A stretch of 59,022 bases of DNA from JAMOQA01 sp964420365 (lineage in GTDB: Bacteria > Acidobacteriota > Polarisedimenticolia > J045), in contig CAYQTA010000089.1 of NCBI GenBank assembly GCA_964420365.1, forward strand, positions 1 through 59,022. The letters are read 5' to 3'. Shown piece by piece: positions 50,325 to 58,437 of this stretch. Under the pieces are notes generated by a model that was not told where the DNA came from, searched no databases, and saw nothing but the letters and a program-made list of their open reading frames with translations. Made by a program: the position numbers and the translations under genes. Position 1 is the first letter of the stretch; each line of letters begins with the position of its first letter.

Positions 50325-51278
50325 CTACTTCTTCTCGCGGACGGTGATGCGCAGATCGACCGGGGAGACCGGCCGGCCGGACCCGTCCTTGCGCACCGGG
50401 ACCCTGGCGAGCTGGAGCAGCGCCTCGAGGCCCTCGGTGACCTGGCCGATCGCCGTCACCTTGCCCTGCCAGTCCGGTCGCGGCTCGAGGAGGATGCCCA
50501 GGTTCGGCGTGTTGCCCTCGCGGAAAGTCCTGCCCGCCGGCTGGACGATCACCGTGCCCGCCAGGAGCTGGAGGGACGTCTCCTCGCCGGGGAACCGGAA
50601 CCGCGGGTCCCCGTGGCCGACCAGGGCGAGCATCCCTCGCCGGACCCGGAGCTGGCGGGGGTCCCCGTACCCGCCGGCCCGGGCGAGGCTGACCACGTTG
50701 TGCACGGCCTCGGGGGCGTCCCTCGTGAACAGCTCGATCGTGACCGGCCCTGCCGGGGTGGCGAGGTGCAGCTCGTACCGTTTCGCCGGGTCGAACGCCG
50801 GGATCACCTGGAAGGACGTCTCGACCGGCGGGACGCCCTTCGGGCGGAAGGCCAGCGTGTAGCGGCCGGGTTTCCCGAGGGAGGGGAAGAGGAGGGTGGC
50901 ATCGAAGGCGAAGCCGACGAAGCCGCCCGGGCCGAGGGAGGTCGTCCTGGCCGCGCCGAACTTCGCCGCCCCCTCCGGGGCCAGCTCCTTCCCGTCCGCC
51001 GTCACCAGGTGCAGGTCCCGGGGCAGGTTCGCCGCGTCCGGGATTTTCGTCCACTCGGCGGAACGGTTGACGAGCGTCGCCTCCCCGCGGATCACCTGGC
51101 CGACCTCGTAGACCGCCTGCCCGAGCTGGAGGGTGGCGGTGACGGGGGAAGCCTCCGCCTCGACGGCGGCCTGGACCTTCCCCGCTTCCTTCTTCCGCTC
51201 TTTCCGCTTTGCGGGCGTGGCCGGGACGAGGGCGAGGCAGACGGCGAGGACGAGCAGGGTCGGCAGCAAGCGCTTCAT
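50325..51278 (-). CDS. Exported cyclophilin-like (peptidyl-prolyl isomerase) protein
   Basis: A 317-residue exported protein. ATG 51278 follows GAGGAGG; the signal peptide ends near residue 22. Residues about 40-165 form a beta-sandwich (LGQAVYEVGQVIRGEATLVNRS). The C-terminal half is cyclophilin-like (TPAGPVTIELFTRDAPEAVHN ... GQVTEGLEALLQLARVPV). The catalytic region is worn: the HRVIPGFMIQGG block is LRVRRGMLALVGHG, and the usual QFFI is PNLGILL. So isomerase activity is doubtful and substrate binding in the periplasm is more likely. It lies at the end of the lapAB-comF strand. Confidence 0.75.
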   Translation of the reverse strand: MKRLLPTLLVLAVCLALVPATPAKRKERKKEAGKVQAAVEAEASPVTATLQLGQAVYEVGQVIRGEATLVNRSAEWTKIPDAANLPRDLHLVTADGKELAPEGAAKFGAARTTSLGPGGFVGFAFDATLLFPSLGKPGRYTLAFRPKGVPPVETSFQVIPAFDPAKRYELHLATPAGPVTIELFTRDAPEAVHNVVSLARAGGYGDPRQLRVRRGMLALVGHGDPRFRFPGEETSLQLLAGTVIVQPAGRTFREGNTPNLGILLEPRPDWQGKVTAIGQVTEGLEALLQLARVPVRKDGSGRPVSPVDLRITVREKK

Positions 51279-51316
51279 CGAGAAGACCTCCTCGGGCCAC
51301 GGGGCCCCGGCGAATC

Positions 51317-52108
51317 CTAGCCCGCTCCGCGGCGATCCGCCCGCCGCGGACGGGCCGCGGAGAAGGTACCGCGGGGAGGCGTCCGCGCCAGCACCAGCGT
51401 CGTGACCAGCACGGCGCCGGCGTCCCGCAGCGCGCGGACCGCCTCCCGGAGCGTCGCCCCCGTCGTCGAGACATCGTCGACGACCAGGATCGAACGCCCC
51501 CGGACGACCGCCTCCCGTGCCCGGAAGGCACCGACCAGGGCTTCCTCCCGGGCGGCCCGGCACGGGGCCAAGGCCTGGGAGGGGGTTGCACGAACCTTCT
51601 CGAGGGTTTCCCGGGCGAAGGGAAGGTCGAGGCGGCGTGCCACCCGCCCGGCCAGGAGGCGAGGGACGCGACCCCGGGCACGGGAACGGGCCGGGTCCGG
51701 GGGAACCGGGGCGACCGCGTCCGGGCGGGGAAGCCCGGCGAGCAGGTGGGCACGGGCCATCCTCTCGGCGAGGGGAGCGACCAGGCGGAGGTCCCCCTGG
51801 AACTTGAGCAGCCGGTGGAGGCGAACGGTCCGCCCGGCGTAGAGCTGGGCGGCGGCGGCACCGTCCGGAAGCGTCCCGCCCGGACGGCCGGCGCAATCCG
51901 GGCAGGGAAGCCCGTCGGGCAGGGGCAGGGCGCAGGTGGGACACGCGGGCGGCAGCACCGGGGGCAGGCTCGTCCAGCAGTGCGGGCAGATCCCCCGGAC
52001 CGCGGCCGCGGGGAGTGGCTTCCCGCACGCGGGACAGGGGGCCGGCCAGGCCGTGACCGCGAGGGATCGCAGGGCCCGGCGCACGGGGAGCGGCGCGAGG
52101 ACCCGCAA
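51317..52108 (-). CDS. comF: ComF-family phosphoribosyltransferase-like protein
   Basis: A 263-residue protein. An N-terminal double zinc ribbon with paired knuckles (CPAC, CPHC, CPTC, CPDC within residues about 20-70) is followed by a phosphoribosyltransferase fold with the PRPP loop ILVVDDVSTTGATLREAV. ComF proteins take part in DNA uptake in competent bacteria, where they act in the cytoplasm; in others the role is unknown. The chosen start is TTG 52108, 8 bases after the upstream stop, with a weak GAGG; GTG 52084 is an alternative. Other competence genes are not in the window. Confidence 0.85.
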   Translation of the reverse strand: MRVLAPLPVRRALRSLAVTAWPAPCPACGKPLPAAAVRGICPHCWTSLPPVLPPACPTCALPLPDGLPCPDCAGRPGGTLPDGAAAAQLYAGRTVRLHRLLKFQGDLRLVAPLAERMARAHLLAGLPRPDAVAPVPPDPARSRARGRVPRLLAGRVARRLDLPFARETLEKVRATPSQALAPCRAAREEALVGAFRAREAVVRGRSILVVDDVSTTGATLREAVRALRDAGAVLVTTLVLARTPPRGTFSAARPRRADRRGAG

Positions 52109-52116
52109 CGCGGGCC

Positions 52117-53484
52117 TCAGGCCGGGTAGAGGGGCGTGTCGGCGGGCGGGGGTGTCGTGGCCGCCGGCTCCTCGTGGCCGACACGGGAGTGCACGGCACC
52201 GAAAACGCCGCAGGCGGGGCAGCGGGCCGTCCAGGCGGCCAGCTCGGCGTCGCACTGGGCGCAGCGAGCGGCCGGAATCGCCCTCCCGGGACGCTGGAGA
52301 ATCCAGCGGTAGAGTTCCGCCGCCCGGTCGCAGCGGCCCCGCTTCTCCTCCGCGCGGGCCAGGAGGTGGGCGACCAGCTCGTCCATCTCGCGGGTGTCGA
52401 GCACCCGGTCGAGCTGGTCCTTCGCCTCGTCGGGCATCTCGAGGCGAAGGTAGAGCCCGGCGAGCACGTACCGTGCTCCCGCGGCGTGGGACGGGTCCGC
52501 GGCGAGCCCGCGAAGGGTCGAGATCGCGTCCTCGGGACGTTCCCGCCGGAGATCCAGTTCGACCAGGCGCTCGAGGAGGGCGACCTCGCCGGTTTCCCGG
52601 TAACCCTCGACGAGGACCTCCCGGGCCCGCTCCGTCTCCCCGGCCCGTTCCCGGAGCTCCGCGAGGAGCACGATGGCCGGCAGGAAGCCGGGGCGCTCCC
52701 GGAGGACCTTGCGAAGGATCCCCGTGGCGGCGCGCACCTGGCCGGCGGCGGCCCGTGCCCGGGCCTGCTCGGTCCGGATGCCCAGGCCCTGGAGGACGTC
52801 CTCCTCGGTCAGGGGGTGGGTCGGGTCGGCCAGCGACTCGAGGCGCCGCGCCGCGTCGGCCGCCTCTTCCCACCGGCCGGCGCGGATCTCGAGGTCGCGG
52901 AGCTGCCGGACCGGGCCGATCGCCCCGCGGGGATTTCGCTCGATGATCTCGACCAGCTCCCGGCGGGCCTCGCCGACCCGGTCGGCCGCCAGGTAGTCGA
53001 GGACGAGGGCGTGCCCGGGTTCGTCGGAACCGGGGTCGATCCGGCGTGCCCGCTCGTGGGCCCGGGCCGCCTCGAGCGGGCGCCCGGCCCGGCGGAGCGC
53101 GTCGCCGAGGCGCATGTGGGCACGGAAGTCCCCGGCCGCGCGGCCGACCGCCTCCCGGTAGGCGGCGATGGCCTCCTCGATGCGGCCCTCCCGCTCCGCC
53201 TGGGCCCCGGCCTCGAGCGCCCGTTGGACGCTGCGGCCGCGGCGCCCGGAGACCAGGCCCCTCGCCCTGCGCAGGCTCCCGCGCCCCGCCCCGGTGACGC
53301 GGAAGACCAGCTCGACGACGATCCCGAGGACGAACGCGGCGAGCAGCGCTCCCCAGACCGGCACCGAGCGGGTGCCGATCCAGAGCCGCTCCTCGAGCAG
53401 CTCGGCGTTGGGCAGCAGCACGAAGACCGCCGCCGCCCCGAGGAGCAGGGAGAGGAGCACCACCAGGAAGGTCCGGATCTTCAT
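52117..53484 (-). CDS. LapA-LapB fusion-type envelope assembly protein (TPR + rubredoxin-like zinc ribbon)
   Basis: A 455-residue protein. Two N-terminal membrane segments (about 5-25 and 42-62) form a LapA/DUF1049-like domain. Tetratricopeptide repeats follow (about 90-400), with GRIEEAIAAYREAVG and ERAREVLVEGY type helices. A rubredoxin-like zinc ribbon ends it: Cys408, 411, 422, 425. In E. coli LapB has this TPR-plus-ribbon layout and helps control lipopolysaccharide synthesis through LpxC turnover; LapA is a separate two-span partner. Here the parts are in one chain. LPS relevance is inferred. comF follows directly. Confidence 0.82.
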   Translation of the reverse strand: MKIRTFLVVLLSLLLGAAAVFVLLPNAELLEERLWIGTRSVPVWGALLAAFVLGIVVELVFRVTGAGRGSLRRARGLVSGRRGRSVQRALEAGAQAEREGRIEEAIAAYREAVGRAAGDFRAHMRLGDALRRAGRPLEAARAHERARRIDPGSDEPGHALVLDYLAADRVGEARRELVEIIERNPRGAIGPVRQLRDLEIRAGRWEEAADAARRLESLADPTHPLTEEDVLQGLGIRTEQARARAAAGQVRAATGILRKVLRERPGFLPAIVLLAELRERAGETERAREVLVEGYRETGEVALLERLVELDLRRERPEDAISTLRGLAADPSHAAGARYVLAGLYLRLEMPDEAKDQLDRVLDTREMDELVAHLLARAEEKRGRCDRAAELYRWILQRPGRAIPAARCAQCDAELAAWTARCPACGVFGAVHSRVGHEEPAATTPPPADTPLYPA

Positions 53485-53565
53485 CTCGCGGCGAGACTAC
53501 GGTGCCGCCCCCACCGGGTCAAGACGTCTGCGCGGCGTTCCTTCCCGGAACGGGAGGCCCGGCGG

Positions 53566-54027
53566 TCAGTGCCGGCCGTACGGGTGGTTCTCCGCGGCGG
53601 CGAGGGCCCGGTAGAGCTGCTCCAGGAGGACGAGCAGGGCCAGGTCGTGGGGCAGGACGAGGGGGCCGAGGGACAGCACCTCGTCGGCTGCCTCGAGGAC
53701 GCTGCCGTCCAGGCCGTCCGGCCCTCCCACGACCAGGGCCACCTCGCCCCGTCGGCGCCAGCGGCCGAGGGCCGCCGGCCACTCCTCGGTGGGGAGGGGG
53801 CGGCCACCCCGGTCGAGGGCGACCAGGATGCCGCCGGCAGGCCGGCGGGCCAGGAGGGTCCGGGCCTCCTTCCGCCGGCGATCGTCCGGGCGGCGGGAGC
53901 CGTCCTGGGGGACGGCCTCGAGACGGAAGGGGATGCGACGGGCGATCCGGCCGGCGTAGTCGCCGACCAGCTCGCCCCACGCGCCCCGGGGGGGGCGCCC
54001 GACGATGACCACGCGCACGGGTTTCAT
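53566..54027 (-). CDS. rlmH: 23S rRNA (pseudouridine-1915-N3) methyltransferase RlmH
   Basis: A 153-residue SPOUT-class enzyme that methylates a pseudouridine in the ribosome's decoding helix. The knotted C-terminal half shows VALVVGGPDGLDGSVLEAADEVLSLGPLVLPHDLALLVLLEQLYRA broken across the trefoil knot, with the family motif VGGPxG near residue 100 and a terminal HPYGRH that is nearly invariant in RlmH (HPYHR). ATG 54027. Divergent from the phospholipase gene. Confidence 0.93.
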   Translation of the reverse strand: MKPVRVVIVGRPPRGAWGELVGDYAGRIARRIPFRLEAVPQDGSRRPDDRRRKEARTLLARRPAGGILVALDRGGRPLPTEEWPAALGRWRRRGEVALVVGGPDGLDGSVLEAADEVLSLGPLVLPHDLALLVLLEQLYRALAAAENHPYGRH

Positions 54028-54076
54028 GGTGCAGCTAGGGTACCCTGCCGGGGCGAGGTGCTATCGTTGCGGCGCC

Positions 54077-54928
54077 ATGGCATGCTCGAGACCATCGCTG
54101 CCGACCCTTCTCGTTCTCCTCCTGGGAATCGCCCTGCTCGCGGCGGAACCCGCCCGGGGGGACCTGGACGAGGGGACCACGGACGACTTCCTCCCGGCCC
54201 GCTACGCGCGGAAGTTCGCCTTCCACGAGCCGCTGTACTTCTCGCTGGGGTGGAGGGGAGGCACCTCCGCCCGGTTCCAGCTCAGCTTCCGCTACCGGTT
54301 CTTCGGGGCGGACGACCCGGCGAACCCGGGCGACCTGTTCGCCGGTCATCTCTGGTTCGGGTATACCCAGACCAGCCTGTGGGACATCGCCGCCCAGTCG
54401 TCGCCGTTCCGGGATACCTCGTACCGCCCGAGCCTCTTCTGGCTGAAGCGGGACATCGGCGCGCACCGGCTGGGCTTCCGGCGCGTGGGGCTCGCCGCGG
54501 GCCTCGAGCACGAGTCGAACGGACGGGACGGGGAGTTCTCCCGGAGCCTCAACGTCGTCTTCGTGCGCCCCATCCTCGTTCTCGGGGAGACCAGGGGGTA
54601 CACCTGGACGTTCTCCCCGAAGCTGTACGCCTACGTCGGGGACCTCTCGGACAACCCGGACATCGCCGGGTACCGGGGCTACGCGGACCTCCTCCTCGAG
54701 GTGGAAAAGCCGGACAGCTGGGGGTTCGCCCTGCTCGGGCGGCGGGGGACGACGGGGCACCACGGGAGCCTTCAGCTCGATGTCAGCTATCCCCTCGACC
54801 GGATCCTCGGGGGCCGGATCGACAGCTACGCCCACCTGCAGGTCTTCTGGGGGTGGGGGGAGAGCCTGCTCGACTACGACCGGAAGGGCCCGACCCAGGT
54901 GCGGCTCGGCCTGATGCTCGTCCGCTGA
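54077..54928 (+). CDS. pldA: Outer-membrane phospholipase A
   Basis: A 283-residue outer-membrane beta-barrel enzyme that hydrolyses phospholipids reaching the outer leaflet. Signal peptide (1-27) from ATG 54077. The catalytic triad is His145 and Ser147 in EHESNG and Asn159 in SRSLN, with the same 12-residue Ser-to-Asn spacing as E. coli OMPLA (Ser144, Asn156). Alternating hydrophobic strands fill the rest. Its presence shows an outer membrane. Monocistronic, divergent from rlmH. A palindrome AGGGTACCCT (54037-54046) lies in the shared upstream gap. Confidence 0.9.
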   Translation: MACSRPSLPTLLVLLLGIALLAAEPARGDLDEGTTDDFLPARYARKFAFHEPLYFSLGWRGGTSARFQLSFRYRFFGADDPANPGDLFAGHLWFGYTQTSLWDIAAQSSPFRDTSYRPSLFWLKRDIGAHRLGFRRVGLAAGLEHESNGRDGEFSRSLNVVFVRPILVLGETRGYTWTFSPKLYAYVGDLSDNPDIAGYRGYADLLLEVEKPDSWGFALLGRRGTTGHHGSLQLDVSYPLDRILGGRIDSYAHLQVFWGWGESLLDYDRKGPTQVRLGLMLVR

Positions 54929-54955
54929 CCCGGGGACGGGCCGCGGAAGGCGCTC

Positions 54956-55327
54956 TCAGCTCCCCGGAGAGGAGGAGACGTCGGCGGGATCGAGCCGGGG
55001 AGCGTCGCCCCAGAGGTGCTCGAGGTCGTAGTAGCGCCGGGCCCTTTCCGAGAACACGTGGACGATGAAGTCGCCGTAGTCGAGGAGAATCCAGTCCGCC
55101 TCCAGGTACCCCTCGACCCGCGCCCCGAGACCGGACTCCTTCTTGACCGTCTCGAGCACCTCGTCCGCCAGGGACTTCACCTGCCGGTCCGACGTGCCGT
55201 GGCAGATGACGAACCAGTCGGTGAGGCTCGTGATCCCCCGGAGGTCGAGGACGACGAGGTCCTCCGCCTTGCGGGAGGCGAGGGTGCGGACGGCGGTGGC
55301 GAAGGCGCGATCGGCGCGGCTGGTCAT
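54956..55327 (-). CDS. rsfS: Ribosomal silencing factor RsfS
   Basis: A 123-residue protein that binds ribosomal protein L14 and keeps subunits apart when nutrients run short. The family core is present: VVLDLRGITSLTDWFVICHGTSDRQV, then EGYLEADWILLDYGDFIVHVF and an RRYYDLEHLWGDA end. ATG 55327 overlaps the nadD stop codon (ATGA). The nadD-rsfS pairing is typical of many bacteria. It is the last gene of the obgE-nadD-rsfS run. Confidence 0.95.
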   Translation of the reverse strand: MTSRADRAFATAVRTLASRKAEDLVVLDLRGITSLTDWFVICHGTSDRQVKSLADEVLETVKKESGLGARVEGYLEADWILLDYGDFIVHVFSERARRYYDLEHLWGDAPRLDPADVSSSPGS

Positions 55328-55971
55328 CCGTGGCGTTCCTCCGGAGCGGCCGGCAGGTAGAGGCCGCGGGCGAGGATGTAGCGCTGGACGGCGGGGTGGA
55401 GATCCTCCCGGGGCAGCTCTCCCCGGGCGAGGCGTTCCCGGATCCGGCGGGCCGCGATCGGCACCGGGTCCATCGGGATCCTGTAGATCCCCTTCCGGCC
55501 GGGGGGCGGGGGATCTCCCGGCGGACGGAGACGGTCCCGGTCTTCCGGGCGCAGGCGTTCGAGCCCGAAGCTGCCCGGCCGGGCGGCCACCGCCAGGTGG
55601 GCGAGCGCGGTGATCCGCTCGGCGTTCCTCCAGTTCGGCAGGTCGTCGTAGGAGTCGGCCCCGATCACCAGGAAGACGTCGTCGCCGGGGTGTTCCGCGG
55701 CGAGCTCCTCGAGGGTGTCCACGGTGTACGAGACGCCTCCCCGCCGAAGCTCCCGGGCCGAGGGAAGGATCCGCTCCTCCCCCGCGAAGGTCAGCACGAC
55801 CATCGCGAACCGGTCCCAGCCGTCGGCGCGGGGTGCCTCGCGGTGCGGCGGGATCGCGCAGGGAACCGCCTCCAGGAGGCCCAGGTGCAGCACGTCCCGG
55901 GCCGCCCGGGCGACCTGCAGGTGCGCGAGGTGGGGCGGGTCGAACGTGCCGCCGAAGATCCCGATCCTCAT
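55324..55971 (-). CDS. nadD: Nicotinate-mononucleotide adenylyltransferase
   Basis: A 215-residue enzyme that makes NaAD from nicotinate mononucleotide and ATP in NAD synthesis. The nucleotidyltransferase motif GGTFDPPHLAH is at the N-terminus. The SYTVDTLEEL, FLVIGADSYDDLPNW and CAIPPHREAPR blocks are also standard. The late ISSTxIR motif is altered to IAARRIR, so the triphosphate-binding site differs from textbook NadD. Overlaps with obgE and rsfS by 4 bases on each side. Confidence 0.93.
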   Translation of the reverse strand: MRIGIFGGTFDPPHLAHLQVARAARDVLHLGLLEAVPCAIPPHREAPRADGWDRFAMVVLTFAGEERILPSARELRRGGVSYTVDTLEELAAEHPGDDVFLVIGADSYDDLPNWRNAERITALAHLAVAARPGSFGLERLRPEDRDRLRPPGDPPPPGRKGIYRIPMDPVPIAARRIRERLARGELPREDLHPAVQRYILARGLYLPAAPEERHG

Positions 55972-57020
55972 GGCGCGGTCTCCCCGGGCGTCCCGTCGCC
56001 GGTCGCGTCCGGCCCGGGCCGGTCGTGTTCCCGGACCAGCCGGTCCATCTCCCGGACCAGTTCCGGGAGGCCTTCTCCCGTCACGGCGGAGATCGCGAGA
56101 AACGGGACCCCCCGTTTTCCGGCCGCCTCCCGCAACCGGGCCAGACGATCGGGGTCGTCGAGGGCATCGACCTTCGTGGCGAGCACCAGGCGGGGCCGGC
56201 GTGCCAGGGCGGGGGAGTAGGCGACCAGTTCCCGCTCCAGGACCTCGAGGTCCGCGACCGGGTCCCTTCCCTCCGCCGACGAGACGTCGACGAGGAACGC
56301 GAGCGCCCGGCAGCGCTCGACGTGCCGCAGGAAACGGTGCCCCAGTCCCCGTCCTTCGCTCGCCCCCTCGATCAGGCCGGGAATGTCGGCGACGACGAAC
56401 GAGCGGAACTCCCCGGCATCGACCACGCCGAGGTGGGGCACCAGCGTCGTGAACGGGTAGTCACCGATCTCGGGCCGGGCCGCGGAAATGCGGGAGACCA
56501 GGGTGGACTTGCCGGCGTTGGGCCACCCCACCAGGCCGATGTCGGCGAGCAGCTTCAGGACGAGCTTCAGGCGCCGCACCTCGCCGGGTTCCCCCGGCTG
56601 GGCGAAGCGGGGGGCCTGGCGCGTCGCCGTGGTGAAGAAGGCGTTCCCCCGGCCGCCCCGGCCACCCTTCGCCGCCAGGAACCGCTGGCCCTCCTCGACC
56701 AGGTCCGCGAGGCGGGTCACCCCGTCCTCGTCCCAGACCTCCGTGCCCAGGGGGACCGGCAGGACCAGGTCTTCCCCCGAGCGGCCCGTCCGGAGGCTGC
56801 CCTCGCCCGGCCGACCCCCGGGCGCCCGGTACTCGCGCTTGTAGCGGTAGCGGAGAAGGGTGTTTTCCCTGGACGTCGCCTCGAGCCAGACCGAGCCGCC
56901 GGCCCCCCCGTCGCCCCCCGCCGGCCCTCCCTTCGGGACGTACTTCTCGCGCCGAAACGCGACGCACCCGGCCCCCCCGTCTCCACCGGCGACGGTCAGG
57001 ACGACTTCGTCGAGGAACAC
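55968..57020 (-). CDS. obgE: Obg-family GTPase (ribosome assembly)
   Basis: A 350-residue GTPase for large-subunit assembly and stress control. The glycine-rich Obg domain (residues 1 to about 160) has AGGDGGAGCVAFRREKYVPKGGP-type turns. The G domain has G1 GWPNAGKST, G2 as TTLVPHLG, G3 DIPGL and G4 TKVD in place of NKxD. Start GTG 57020 (MFLDEVV) lacks a strong ribosome site and may be read through from the rpmA transcript. The rplU-rpmA-obgE order is conserved in bacteria. Confidence 0.95.
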   Translation of the reverse strand: MFLDEVVLTVAGGDGGAGCVAFRREKYVPKGGPAGGDGGAGGSVWLEATSRENTLLRYRYKREYRAPGGRPGEGSLRTGRSGEDLVLPVPLGTEVWDEDGVTRLADLVEEGQRFLAAKGGRGGRGNAFFTTATRQAPRFAQPGEPGEVRRLKLVLKLLADIGLVGWPNAGKSTLVSRISAARPEIGDYPFTTLVPHLGVVDAGEFRSFVVADIPGLIEGASEGRGLGHRFLRHVERCRALAFLVDVSSAEGRDPVADLEVLERELVAYSPALARRPRLVLATKVDALDDPDRLARLREAAGKRGVPFLAISAVTGEGLPELVREMDRLVREHDRPGPDATGDGTPGETAP

Positions 57021-57060
57021 TGGAGGGGTCGGGACGCGCCCCTGGAGCGGGGCGGGGACG

Positions 57061-57318
57061 TCAGGCCTGCGGCTCGATGGAGACGTAATGCCCGAGCCGG
57101 CCCCGGTCCTGGAAACGGACGATGCCGTCGACCAGGGCGAAGAGGGTGTCGTCGCTTCCCCGGCCGACACCCGGGCCCGGCTTGATCGGGGTGCCCCTCT
57201 GCCGGACCAGGATGTTGCCCGCACGGACGAACTGGCCCGCGAACCGCTTGACGCCGAGCCGCTTCGACTGGCTGTCCCGCCCGTTCCGCGAAGATCCACC
57301 GGCCTTCTTGTGCGCCAT
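57061..57318 (-). CDS. rpmA: 50S ribosomal protein L27
   Basis: An 85-residue ribosomal protein near the peptidyl-transferase centre. The N-terminus AHKKAGGSSRNGRDS and the QRGTPIKPGPGVGRG and DGIVRFQD blocks are diagnostic. ATG 57318 follows GAGGCAG. It lies between rplU and obgE on the minus strand with short gaps. Confidence 0.97.
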   Translation of the reverse strand: MAHKKAGGSSRNGRDSQSKRLGVKRFAGQFVRAGNILVRQRGTPIKPGPGVGRGSDDTLFALVDGIVRFQDRGRLGHYVSIEPQA

Positions 57319-57328
57319 GGCTGCCTCC

Positions 57329-57652
57329 TCAGGCCTCGATCGACTCGATGCGCACGAGCGTGTACCACTGCCGGTGCCCGTTCAGCCGGCGGTACTGCTT
57401 GCGCCGCTTCTTCTTGAAAACGAGGACCTTGCGGTCCCGCCCCTCCTCGACCACCCGGCCGAGGACCCTCGTCCCGGCGACCACCGGGTCGCCCACCTGG
57501 ACGCCGTCGTCGCCGGCGACGAGCAGGACCTTCTCGAAGGTGATCTCGTCGCCCGGGGCCAGCCCCAGCCGGTCGACCTTGACGAGGGCGCCCGGCTCGA
57601 CCCGCACCTGGCGGCCGCCGGTCGCGATGACCGCGTAAGACACGGAGCCCAT
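57329..57652 (-). CDS. rplU: 50S ribosomal protein L21
   Basis: A 107-residue ribosomal protein. It has the L21 opening SYAVIATGGRQVRVEPG, VDRLGLAPGDEITFEKVLLV, and a basic end FKKKRRKQYRRLNGHRQ. ATG 57652 is chosen because AGGAGG lies nine bases upstream and the family starts here; a longer in-frame form from 57742 would run into the leader. It is 10 bases before rpmA. A hairpin in its leader (see regulatory entry) may allow L21 autoregulation. Confidence 0.97.
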   Translation of the reverse strand: MGSVSYAVIATGGRQVRVEPGALVKVDRLGLAPGDEITFEKVLLVAGDDGVQVGDPVVAGTRVLGRVVEEGRDRKVLVFKKKRRKQYRRLNGHRQWYTLVRIESIEA

Positions 57653-57722
57653 GATCAGGTTCCTCCTGCTGCGTGCGTGTCCGTGCGGGGGCGGCGCCCG
57701 GCGCCACACCCGGATCCCGTGC

Positions 57723-57740
57723 GCGGCCGGCGGAGGCCGC
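57723..57740 (-). promoter_or_regulatory. Hairpin in the rplU leader
   Basis: GCGGCC (57723-57728) pairs with GGCCGC (57735-57740) around a 6-base loop, within the roughly 93-base leader between the proposed transcription start and the rplU ATG. Autoregulatory leaders are known for L21 operons, but no L21-leader consensus could be matched by eye. Confidence 0.35.
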
Positions 57741-57751
57741 ACGAAGCGAGG

Positions 57752-57780
57752 ATTCTAGGGGCGATCGGGGGGTGCGTCAA
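57752..57780 (-). promoter_or_regulatory. Sigma70-type promoter of rplU-rpmA-obgE
   Basis: On the minus strand TTGACG (57775-57780) is followed after exactly 17 bases by TAGAAT (57752-57757). The rplU start codon lies about 100 bases downstream. This is the clearest housekeeping promoter in the window, along with that of groS. Confidence 0.8.
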
Positions 57781-57814
57781 CCCGCGAGCAGGGACGGGAG
57801 AAAAACGGGCGAAC

Positions 57815-58426
57815 CTAGACCTTCGCCGGGGTCCGGGCGATCGCCCCGGACCGGAGAGCGGCCAGGGTGACCTTCACGAGGGCCTTGAAGGTCTCGAAGA
57901 CTCCGATTCCCTTCGGTGCGACCGCCTCGATCACCGGCTCTCCCTTGAGGCGCAGGTGCTGGACCAGGAAGTCCACCGGCAGCGCGTTCGGCAGGTCCCG
58001 CTTGTTGAGCTGGAGCACGTAGGGGATCGTCTGGAAGTCGAGGCCGTTTTCCCTGAGGTTGACCTGCAGGTTCCGGAGCGACTCGAGGTTGGCCTCGAAG
58101 CGCTCCTTCTGGGAGTCGGCGACGAAGGCGACCCCGTCCGCCCCCTTGAGGATCAGCTTCCGGGAGGCGTCGTAGAAGATCTGCCCGGGGACGGTGTAGA
58201 GCTGGAGCCGGACGGAGAAGCCGGCGATCTTGCCCAGGCTGATCGGGAGCAGGTCGAAGAAGAGCGTCCGCTCGGACTCGGTCGCCAGGGAAACCAGCTT
58301 GCCCTTCGCTCCCGGGTTCGTCTTCTCGTAGATCCACTGCAGGTTCGTCGTCTTCCCCCCGAGCCCGGGCCCGTAGTAGACGAGCTTGCAGGTGATCTCG
58401 CGCTGGGCGTAGTTGATGTACGGCAT
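57815..58426 (-). CDS. mglA: MglA-type small GTPase
   Basis: A 203-residue Ras-like bacterial GTPase. G1 is GPGLGGKTT (residues 19-27), G3 is TVPGQ (Thr in place of the usual Asp, as in MglA of Myxococcus) and G4 is NKRD. MglA switches set cell polarity and motility machinery in myxobacteria and relatives; in other lineages the output is unknown. The partner Roadblock protein, encoded 11 bases upstream, is the likely GAP. Cytoplasmic. The downstream gene rplU has its own promoter. Confidence 0.9.
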   Translation of the reverse strand: MPYINYAQREITCKLVYYGPGLGGKTTNLQWIYEKTNPGAKGKLVSLATESERTLFFDLLPISLGKIAGFSVRLQLYTVPGQIFYDASRKLILKGADGVAFVADSQKERFEANLESLRNLQVNLRENGLDFQTIPYVLQLNKRDLPNALPVDFLVQHLRLKGEPVIEAVAPKGIGVFETFKALVKVTLAALRSGAIARTPAKV

Positions 58427-58437
58427 CTCCGGGCCTC

